A DNA stretch of 64,000 bases from Sialis fuliginosa (lineage: Eukaryota; Arthropoda; Insecta; Megaloptera; Sialidae), in NCBI GenBank assembly GCA_961205875.1, contig OY540812.1:30079098-30143097 (forward strand), given 5' to 3'. The notes beneath the pieces were generated by a model. It had not been told where the DNA came from. It saw only the letters and a program-made list of their open reading frames with translations, and did no database searches. Numbering within the stretch: the stretch's first letter is position 1; each line of letters opens with the position of its first letter. A program made the position numbers and the translations under genes. Shown here piece after piece: positions 56,001-64,000 of this stretch.

Positions 56001-56695
56001 TATTGCCAGGAAGCAATGTATGTATAAGAAAAATATTATGGAACATGGAAGTCATGTATAGTTCTTCATACCGTTAATTTTTCGATTTTATCTATTCAAA
56101 CTTATAAATATAACGATAAATTATAAAATAATTAAAAATATGATAAATGAAAACATATTCACGAAAGCATTATAAATGTAAATAACAAACACAAAATCCC
56201 AAGGGGTCGATATTTGCCCTTTATCGCCACCAACGATGCTATCAATGAAAATTATAAACGCAATTATGTACATACACCCAAATACAATGCATTCGACCGG
56301 TCGTACTACACCGTGATTTTGACAAGGATAGACAGCGACAATGGTGCAGTGAGTGGTGGTGTTTGGAACTACACAAAAGCGACCTTGATGATCCGAATAA
56401 GAAAAGCTCGGCTCTTGAAGGCGAGAGCTTTAAAAGCCAAGAGCTGGCTGTAATGGAGGCTTCGTAGTGTTATGTAAATTATGTATTGCTAATGATACAA
56501 TACGAGAATGTAGTAGTATAATGGAAACGTCTTCGGTACATGCAAAAGTTAATAGTGTGAAATTTGACACATTGCGATGAGTAATGGAGACTTATTCGGT
56601 ACATTCAATAATTTAATTTAATATGAGACGAATGCATAGAATAAACGGTAATGGTAACTTATTTTGTAAATACAAAATAGTAGTAATTATTTGTT
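56001..56695. other. Unassigned stretch, slightly GC-richer at 56.2-56.5 kb
   Basis: A 79-codon plus-strand frame at 56214-56453 (with DNGAVSGGVWNYTKA) lies in a stretch of more balanced base composition, but shows no domain, splice context or start consensus that would support it as a gene. Confidence 0.3.
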
Positions 56696-56696
56696 A

Positions 56697-56806
56697 TTAA
56701 TATACTTTTTTTCAAAAAGTGTGAATTTTGATAGTTCTTGGTAATTGGGGCGTACTAAGTACAGTACGCCGCAATTACCAAGAACTGAAAAAAAAGTATA
56801 TTATAT
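56697..56806. repeat. Strong hairpin with TTCTTGGTAATTG stem
   Basis: AGTTCTTGGTAATTGGGGCG and CGCCGCAATTACCAAGAACT pair over about 24 bp around the self-complementary GTACTAAGTACAGTAC, and outer TATACTTTTTTT/AAAAAAAGTATA extends the stem. It has no obvious element ends. Confidence 0.7.
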
Positions 56807-57316
56807 TGTATGTAGTTACATATGTACTTACAAAAACTACCGTTTTATATCGATATTGATGGTTTAAAAATTGTTTATTTCGACTTAACATGAAAATGGC
56901 TGAACTGATTTTGATGGGATTTTTACTGTTAGAAAGCTATTGATCCTAGAACAATTTAGGCTATATAATAATTGAACTAGACAGACCTATATTAAGGAAA
57001 ATTTTCTAATAAAAATATATAAATCAAAGATATCTGTGATATTAATGTAATTTAACCAACAATTTGTATTAATTTTAGTGTATAAAAACTAAGGGATGTG
57101 GGGGCACTGTGATGGGTCGTAAAATTATTGATTTTGTCATTATTTTTTTTAATTCATTATTTTAGGATTAAGTGAAGGATATGTTATTAAGGATACTTTG
57201 AACTGATTACACACATTTTCAATGAAAAATATTTTAAAATTTCCAAGTTTTAAAATACAATATGCTGGTCCATAAAAAAAATCATATCCGCATGATACAT
57301 TGAATATCTCGAAGCG
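56807..57316. other. AT-rich stretch, nothing recognised
   Basis: No repeat or coding signal was recognised. Confidence 0.35.
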
Positions 57317-57724
57317 GCGTTTACACTATGTAGCAAAACCTGCTATATAACAAAAGTTATATAACTCTTCCTATAAATACGAAAACGGAAAAATGTCAAA
57401 TGTTACATGTAGCATTTTTTGGTGCTACATATAGCAAGATTTATGTTTTCCATCCAGAGTCGGTAAAGATCGTAGAAAAAATAGCTACATGTGACTTTTG
57501 CTATATGTAGCAAGTGTTACATGTAGTTTTGGTTCTCTAGAATCTGCTATATGTAGCAGTTTCTCTCATTCGAGTTCGAGCGGTGACTACGTGTTGGTGC
57601 AGACGTGAGTGAGCAGACTGTTTTGACTCTACCACCATAGACATAGAGCATGGACTGTGTATCTGATTCGAAAACAGTCTTAAAAAAATAGATAAAGCAT
57701 CGTTGGGATATACCTGTCTTTATT

Positions 57725-58042
57725 TCAACAGGAATGTAACATTGAGCTAAAAGATAGATATATTCCAACGATATCCCCAGCTCTCTCACTGTTGTCAATC
57801 GAATTCTCACTAGTCATTCGTAAGAAGTTCTTGAAACTACCGTCACATCTTATTTCATTTCTCAACGACGGTTCTTCGCCAAAGTCATCTGCATTTAAGT
57901 CTTTCAGGAAATCACTTCCACTGTATTTTTCTTTAGCTAATAACGACGGCCGAACCCAAAACCTACGTTTCCTTCTATGATATGCCAAAAATACCGTAAT
58001 AGCTGCCGCTATTATTAAGTCTTTCCTCCTTGATATCTTCAA
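57725..58042 (-). pseudogene. Harbinger transposase N-terminal fragment
   Basis: The frame opens MKISRRKDLIIAAAI and continues RRKRRFWVRPSLL (about residues 23-35), YSGSDFLKDLNADD (about 40-53) and CDGSFKNFLRMTSENS (about 66-81). The RRFWVRP..L followed by FKNFLRM..E signature is the N-terminal region of PIF/Harbinger (HARBI1-like) transposases, just before the DDE nuclease. After residue 81 the similarity stops at a deletion, and the catalytic domain is absent. The 105-codon product cannot be an active transposase. A repressor role is conceivable but unsupported. Confidence 0.7.
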
Positions 58043-58082
58043 TCAGACTGGAGATAATATAACTTTTGCTACATGTAACACG

Positions 58083-58629
58083 CAGTGCCGGATTAGCCAT
58101 GTAGCAGGAGTAGCAAATGCTACCAGCCCCGCGTCTCTGAGGGCCCCACGGCGAAAAAATATATATGTTTGGATTTACCACCTACCGTCTACTAATGGTT
58201 GATATGCAGTGTCCAAATCTACAGTAATTAATAAATTAATTTTATGGTTTCCGATCTCGATTCAATTTTATCGAAAAATCGATTTTTAAAGCTCCGATCT
58301 TTGATTTTTTAAATTGATTTTTCTAAATTTAAGAAAAGTTTGTCTGTAAATGTGGTGTTTTATTATACACTCCTCAAAAAAATTAAGGGATAATTCAAAA
58401 AAAGCAAAAAAAAGCAAATTTTCAAACAGTTATATCTCCGCGAAAAATTATTAGATATGAATGATCCAAAGTTCATTCAAAAGCTTGCACTTTCTAATTT
58501 TTTTTCTTTTTTTGGGGTGACACTATTGATTTCCACCCCGGGTGTCATCCCTCTCTCCTAGTGACGCCACTGTCAAGGGCTTCATTATAATATTTGCTAC
58601 AGGCCCCGCGCTGGGTTAGTCCGGCACTG
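58083..58629 (+). mobile_element. hAT MITE with perfect 8-bp target duplication
   Basis: CAGTGCCGGATTAGCC and GGGTTAGTCCGGCACTG are the inverted ends; GTAACACG flanks both sides exactly (58075-58082, 58630-58637). The interior shares GTAGCAGGAGTAGCAAATGC and GGTTTCCGATCTCGAT with the tandem array region at 53.1-53.9 kb, inverted. From about 58371 a CTCCTCAAAAAAATTAAGGGA phrase resembles the insert at 24.2 kb. Confidence 0.88.
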
Positions 58630-58799
58630 GTAACACGGTATCATTTGAGTACAATTTGGAAAATATAGCAAATGTTATATAGCAGATTTTACTACATTGT
58701 GTAAACGCGGCTTGAAGTGGTGATTCATATGAAAAAATGTTTTTCTTAATCTGTATATGTATATGAATGTACTTATCGTTAAGCATATCCGTTTTTGCT

Positions 58800-59570
58800 T
58801 CCTCGCAACATCGAAGATACGAGAAGCTCTGTAATCGTTTTAGATTAAGACAAAAAAAATGTTCTCCGAATTCAAAATTTTAAATTGATCTTTCCGTTTC
58901 ACATCAAGACAAACACTTTTCGTTCCGTATCTATCTGTCTATTCGTCCGTGTATCCGTCCGTCTGTGCCTTGAATCATTGTCACACACATAACTCATGAA
59001 CCACTGACCTGATATTGTTGAAACTCGGTCGAATGGTTGGGTTTGGCTTGAGGACGGTCCCATTTCAAAATCATCAAAATCGTGTGTAAGGGGGAGGGGT
59101 GACATTCCAAAATATTTATTTTTTCAAGATATCTCAAGAATGACACATGTTACGTGAAAATTTTATAGAATATTTTTTGTAGAGCATTATATTTCTTATA
59201 ATATGGGTCTACAATGTTTGTTGTAAAATATTCCCTTACAAAGATTTATCTCAATTTATTAAAATTCGTGTTTTGTTTTTCTAAATTGATATTTGCTTGG
59301 ACATATTAAATGTCATTTTGACGATTGCTTAAATTTAGATTTAGATTGAAATTGTCAAAAATTAAAAATATACGAAAACATAATCAGGTGCGTTTTAAGA
59401 AAAATTTAGAACTAATATTTTTTAGTAATATTTTATAAAAATTAAATGGTTAACCAATTCCAGGCAATTTATGTAAACACAATCGGTTTTTATTTAAATT
59501 GTTCAATAATTAACTACCTTTGGTGAATTTAGCACAAGGAAGCACTGTACATTTACTTGGCAGATGTTTT
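58800..59570 (+). repeat. Dispersed family Y, most complete copy
   Basis: From CAACATCGAAGATACGAGAAG through GTTTCACATCAAGACAAACA and GGTCTACAATGTTTGTTGTA to AAGCACTGTACATTTACTTGG. The same order appears inverted at 55255-56000 and, interrupted, at 35205-36660. No terminal inverted repeats or coding frame were seen, so the class is unknown. Confidence 0.7.
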
Positions 59571-60085
59571 TTATTAATTGACATAAAATTTTTTGACCCA
59601 TCACAGTGGTGTTCCCCTTAATGGTTTCTATTTTTTTCGATATACGATACGTAATCATGAAAAATAAACAAGTACTTACATACAATTTGCATTATTTCCA
59701 AACGCATTATTTTATTTAAAAGACGCTTATAAAAGTACGTGTAAAGGAATTTAAAAATAGAAAATAAAAATATTAACAAAAGATGCGAGAACGCAAGCAA
59801 TTATTATTTTTGGTAATCAGGAGCTACTTAACAAAAGAAAACCTAGTTCCAAAACGTACCCATCAGTGTTGCGGCTATACAAGACAGAGATGGGTAGAAC
59901 TAGAAAGAGCACAGGTAGAAAACAACAACAGAACATGTCATATCGAGCTGTCACTAACGATAACGATGTAAAAGGGAAAGAGAGGGAAAATAAATAAATA
60001 GTGCAACCGAATGTATGTGTATGCGTAAATTATGTTATTTATATTATGTACCCAGCTGATTTTCATCTATGAAAATAAACACTAA
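59571..60085. other. Unassigned stretch
   Basis: A GC-richer patch at 59860-59960 (TGTTGCGGCTATACAAGACA) is not recognised. The 62-codon frame across it shows no domain. Confidence 0.35.
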
Positions 60086-60089
60086 AGTA

Positions 60090-60345
60090 CTGGCACCAGT
60101 CTTGGCCGCTTTAAGAGCAAGGTATACTGTTTTTTGGGATTGATGGGCTTCTTTTTTGTAATTTTCATGAACTCATGTTACTAATAAAACAAGTACCTTT
60201 TTATTTAATCAATGTAATTACCAAAGTCCGCAAATATAATTTGTTCTACGACATAAAAGTTATAAAATAAAGAATCGTAATATTGTAAACAATGTGAAAC
60301 AGATACTATGATAATATTATTGTTTTGATAATATAATTGTTGTTA
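60090..60345 (-). mobile_element. TA-MITE (CTGGCACCAG family), truncated copy
   Basis: TA-CTGGCACCAGTCTTGGCCGC opens the element; family sequence continues through CATGAACTCATGTTACTAATAA and stops near 60340, where a Penelope-like 3' terminus begins. Confidence 0.7.
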
Positions 60346-60349
60346 TTAA

Positions 60350-60405
60350 ATTAAGTTACTTAAACTAAAAATATACACCTTATCCACAATAAAACAATCG
60401 CACCT
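60350..60405 (+). mobile_element. Penelope-like 3' terminus fragment
   Basis: AAGTTACTTAAACTAAAAAT and ATACACCTTATCCACAATAA match the end of the element at 9557-9610. It is read as a very short, severely 5'-truncated insertion that interrupts the TA-MITE. Confidence 0.5.
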
Positions 60406-61305
60406 AATAGCTCAAACTATCTTTAGCATTACCTAGAAATTCTACATAACTTTGTTAAAAAATATATAGGGTGTTCCATTTGAAATAGTTGAGAAAAATA
60501 ACTTCGAAGTTCTCAAAATTTGAAAATTAATTTTGAACACCCTGTACATGGTAGCTCTAAGATATTTAAACAGAAGTACCCACCAACCTCCTACAATAAG
60601 GTCCATATTTAATTTCGTCTTCAAAGCTGCGGCCGCGGAAGTGGTGAATTTTTAAGTGGAGTGACATAAAAGTCAATTTTTTTGAAAAATATATTATAAC
60701 GTCTAAACCGGACATCAGATGGGGCTAATATTTTTGATAGGAATAAACATCCCAAGAGAAGTGTTAAATATGCAAAAATAATCAGGGCATTCCATTAAAA
60801 AAAATTACCTTAAGCGTGCCACATTTTTTTGTAGCACCCGGTATATTTGAAAATAATTTCTATGTATGCGCATTTACCCACAGTTTACATTTGCATTAGA
60901 AAGATTTTTTTATCTGTTATGGTCTACGAGCTATCGAACTTCCACACACTATTGCCCCACACTGTATAATAGATTATATTATAATATAATATTTCTGAAA
61001 TATTTTACTAGTTTGATAATAACAACTCAGTCTGTTTATGAACAATTTTTATGACACATATTGTTAGTAATTATAATTTTTAAATAGTTTACCTTCATGT
61101 TGAAAAATACTTTAAAACACAAAACTGGCTATAAATACGAGTAACAATATATGGATGAATGGTGTAGGCGCTGGGAATAGTAACATTATTTGTACATTTC
61201 ACACTTTGCAAGCAGTCCACAAAATGTTTAACTTCACGGAGACGATTGTTTTGAAAAAAAAAATTATAAACATGTAGGTATGAATAAAAAGCAAAAGAAT
61301 ACAAA
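60406..61305. other. Unassigned stretch with TATAGGGTGTTCC element end
   Basis: TATAGGGTGTTCCATTTGAA (60467) and TTTTGAACACCCTGTAC (60531) are inverted about 85 bp apart, a small MITE or nested ends of the TACAGGGTG type. The GC-rich AAGCTGCGGCCGCGGAAG lies near 60625. Nothing else recognised. Confidence 0.4.
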
Positions 61306-61635
61306 TTTTATATTTCATCCCCTGTCACGTATGAAGGGTTGTAATTAGTTCAAATCGATCCAGCGGAAAAAAATACCAGAGAAATGGGGGTTTTAAGGAG
61401 AAAAACAATTTCGCACAGGAGCCGACATATTTACGATTTTATAAAATGAATAAAAAGCACAAAAATATAAATTGAATACTTCACCCCTATCACATATGGA
61501 AGATTATAATTAGTTTCATTCAATCCAGCGGGAAAAATACTACGGGGTTAATTCACCAACTTAAAACAATAATATTTGTGCTGACAACACAAAAATTTAA
61601 TAGAACGCGGGCGAAGCCGCGGGAATTCCACTAGT
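61306..61635 (+). mobile_element. Helitron 3' part with internal duplication
   Basis: Ends ACGCGGGCGAAGCCGCGGG (terminal hairpin), nine bases, CTAGT (61631-61635), then T. Upstream, two diverged units of about 165 bp (AAAAAGCAAAAGAATAC..AATCGATCCAGCGG and AAAAAGCACAAAAATAT..CAATCCAGCGGG) are tandem. The Helitron at 14.0-14.17 kb has a related TAATTACAACCCTTCGG segment, inverted in wording. Confidence 0.65.
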
Positions 61636-63475
61636 TTAAAATATATGAGTATATAATTTACTAACATCTTATATTGATTAATTAGGTCTGGCACGTATTA
61701 AGAATAAATACAATTAATATTTCTAAAAAAAAATGTATGCAAATTAAATAGTTTTAATTTCGAAATAAACGCGGACGAATCCGCGGGAAATGTAGTATAT
61801 AATTTATTTACCAAGCAACATGATAAAATATTAAGAACCAACGCTCTACGATGACATGAAATTATGTGTAGTATTTTTTCGCGTGCTTTTAGTAAAGCTC
61901 GGGACTCGACCTTTATACAGAGCAAACGCAAGTTGCGGGCCACAGATGTTCAACAGGGATAGCAGAGTTCTATAAAGTATATCCATTAGAATGATTGATA
62001 TGTCGCGCTGTGTACAATGCCAAACACAGGCCCGGTTTAACCGCAATACCAATCATATACAAGGGGCTTGAAAATTTTATCAATAGGGTCTTTTCTTACG
62101 CGGATTTGAAGTTACGCGGTGCGATTTTTCATGCAAATTCAGGGATTTTCCGTTTCGGAGTATCAAATGAAAGCTGATAATTCAAGGAATTTAAATATCT
62201 TAACGTTTTATTATTATTAAAATCTTAATTTAACAAGATTTCGTATCAATTCACAAACGGTTCCGAGTTGTATTTTCAGATAGTGACGATAATTCTGATG
62301 AAAAAAGTAAAAAAAATTGTTATTTTTCAATCAAATTAAATGGCAAATAAACTTATTTTATATTAAGTTTTATATCAATTTCTTTCAGATTTTAAAACTA
62401 ATTTTCTATGTGTTTTCCTTCTCCAAAAAATGTGTTCGCTCCTTGCCTCATTCAATTTTGCGATCAAAAGTGTAGGGATTCTATTTTAGAGATATGTACA
62501 TACATACAAGCGACTTGCTTTAGACCCTAACATTTTAACTCAGGTCGGCCCTGGTTGTGTGGATTAAATATGTAAGGTACCGATCATTCCGTTTGATCTC
62601 ATTCAGTATAATATTTATACCCTCGGTCACGCAGATGACATGTGAGAGTTAATAAAGTGTAAGCTGGTGGATGTAAATATGATTTTATTAATCGAAAAAA
62701 AACTACTATCGCGATATTATAATTTTCTAATTTACCCGGAAATATTATATATACAATTTTTAGGGTTCCTTGAAAATAAATACCCTATATATTATCGAAT
62801 CTCTTTTGTCCCTCTGTCCGTCTATAGCATAACTCAAAAACTATCTAGATTACAGGTGTGGAAAACTTTTCTTAAAAATTTGTGCAGTTTATGTATCCCT
62901 TTATATATAATAATATATAAATAATTTTTAAAGGTGTGACATGTATATATTTTTGAAATCAGCTCAAGAAGACTTGTATGCTGATACCCCACTATAAATA
63001 ATATATAAATTTTGAAAAAGTTCAAACACAAAAACGTACAAAATCGTATTTTAAAAACATTTATAAAAGATTTCTTAGTGACATTGTAAAGTACTTACAT
63101 AAAAAATCGACAATTAAAAAAAAGTCTACCATATACCTGTCATCTACAGCAGTAGCACACTTAGAAAAAAAATCGGGGAGGTCAATTTTTTTGTCATTAT
63201 ATGTAATTTTCATACTGTGTATTAACAAATTCTTGGGAGAGGTTATAACCCCTAAAAAAAACACTGGGCTACAATTCTACAGGTTATCAATGAGTGAATT
63301 TTGTTTTTTAAATGTGTTTATAGCCGTTCTAAAAAAAAAATTTTTTTATTTGAAAGAGTGACCGCAAAAAGGCTATTTTTAGCCTATTTTTTGGACCTTG
63401 CTAGCAACCTGTGGAAGAAATATAAAAATTTGTTACAGGTACCAAATTACTCGTCATTGAAAACCAGAGTGAGTA
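61636..63475. other. AT-rich stretch with eroded repeat phrases
   Basis: AAATAAACGCGGACGAATCCGCGGG near 61763 is a Helitron-like hairpin without CTAGT. TTAGGGTTCCTTG..CTCTGTCCGTCTATAGC near 62760-62830 is a common insect repeat phrase. No gene is supported. Confidence 0.35.
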
Positions 63476-63479
63476 TCGC

Positions 63480-64000
63480 TTTTCGTTTTTCGAAAATTTC
63501 AAAAAATTACCCCTATTCAAAGGTTGAAATTTTTTTTTTAAATTCCGAAAAAAATATTTTAAGTGCTTCAAGTCATGGAAAATGTAGAATAACTATATTA
63601 TATTAGTCCCAATGAGAAAACAACCCCTACGAGGGGTAAAACCACCCCTAATCAGAAGGAGATAATGAAAATTCTTAAAAAATAAAAATAAAATACTTGT
63701 GTTTAATATTTTTTTTACAAAAGGCTCAAGACAACTTATCCTTATAATCTTTTAAAAAAAATGGATTGAAATTCACCCCTTTGAAGGGGGTGAAATCATC
63801 CCTTAAGCTTTAAGAAATATAGAAATATTTTTCTAAACATCCGAAAAAATATATTTAAATATACTTAAATTCAAGAAAAATGTAGAATATATATATATTA
63901 TATTAGTTCCGATGAGAAAATAACCCCTACGAAGGGTAAAACCACCCCCAATCAGAATGAGACAATGAAAAATCTTAAAAAATAGAAAAGAATACTGGTA
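63480..64000. repeat. Tandem array of about 300-bp units, running off the window
   Basis: TATTAGTcCCAATGAGAAAA at 63601 recurs as TATTAGTTCCGATGAGAAAA at 63901, exactly 300 bp later, and ACCCCTACGAnGGGTAAAACC follows both. The bases before each (TCCGAAAAAAATAT..GAAAAATGTAGAATA) also match. At least two partial units are visible; the array continues to the right. Confidence 0.75.

Larger units (their letters stand above)
57317..58708 (-). mobile_element. Harbinger-type transposon, deletion derivative, interrupted
   Basis: GCGTTTACACTATGTAGC plus AAAACCTGCTATATAAC at the left faces GTTATATAGCAG..CTACATTGTGTAAACGC at the right. Variants of TGCTATATGTAGCA recur at 57400-57560, as expected of subterminal binding sites. 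A transposase fragment lies at 57725-58042. A hAT MITE is inserted at 58083-58629, so the original length was about 840 bp. Confidence 0.75.

Noticed and set aside
55724-56077. 117-codon frame with DGRTGRQTDTERK
   Set aside because: It is a family-Y repeat read across its GGAC/CAGA microsatellite; the same sequence at 58899-59105 gives a different antisense frame.
56214-56453. 79-codon frame of fairly normal composition
   Set aside because: No domain, splice signal or upstream context supports a gene; kept only as an unassigned stretch.
1-64000. tRNA and rRNA genes
   Set aside because: Looked for tRNA arm motifs and conserved rRNA phrases by eye on both strands and found none convincing; a covariance search would be needed to exclude them.

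Overview
The window is AT-rich, non-coding insect DNA made almost entirely of transposable elements (TEs) and their remnants. I found no host gene I can support. Helitron 3' ends carrying a GCGGGCGAAGCCGCGGG-type hairpin followed by CTAGT, the CCGACTTCAAAAAA repeat family, the CCAAGTGCG...GGGTTCCGTA repeat family and a short (TTAGG)4 run point to an insect, most likely a lepidopteran. That assignment is inference. No tRNA, rRNA, CRISPR or bacterial operon structure was seen.

Layout. 1-8.8 kb: hAT fragments and MITEs, a fold-back family, a 125-bp retroposed insert with a 15-bp target duplication, and a 0.63-kb fold-back. 8.8-17.6 kb: a CCAAGTGCG-family element, the truncated 3' end of a Penelope-like element (GIY-YIG endonuclease plus a hammerhead-like motif), and a triple nest (TA-MITE, then Helitron, then TTAA element). 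17.6-29 kb: a reverse Helitron, three large fold-backs of about 2.0, 1.1 and 1.6 kb, and several TA-MITE copies. 29-39 kb: nested hAT and TTAA MITEs, a 50-53 bp minisatellite, and more copies of the dispersed families.

39.2-43.3 kb is the only clearly coding part. A young Ty3/Gypsy-type LTR retrotransposon has two 337-bp LTRs identical by eye and ATAT target duplications. It sits inside a TA-MITE whose empty site can be read from another copy at 21.2 kb. Its single 747-codon frame encodes Gag, a CCHC knuckle and an aspartic protease, then only the two edges of reverse transcriptase/RNase H. After that comes a domain resembling a TARG1/OARD1-type macrodomain (ADP-ribose-binding fold). Polymerase and integrase cores are gone, so the element must depend on enzymes supplied in trans. 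The macrodomain-like segment is the most interesting observation here.

43.8-64 kb: two related TA-flanked DNA transposons sharing an internal iteron, one with a transposase-tail gene remnant; a degraded C2H2 zinc-finger coding fragment; three 243-bp tandem units built across a junction of two hAT remnants; a Harbinger-type element with a partial transposase interrupted by a hAT MITE with a perfect 8-bp target duplication; a Helitron tail; and a 300-bp-period tandem array running off the right edge. The elements show a history of layered insertion rather than genes working as a pathway.
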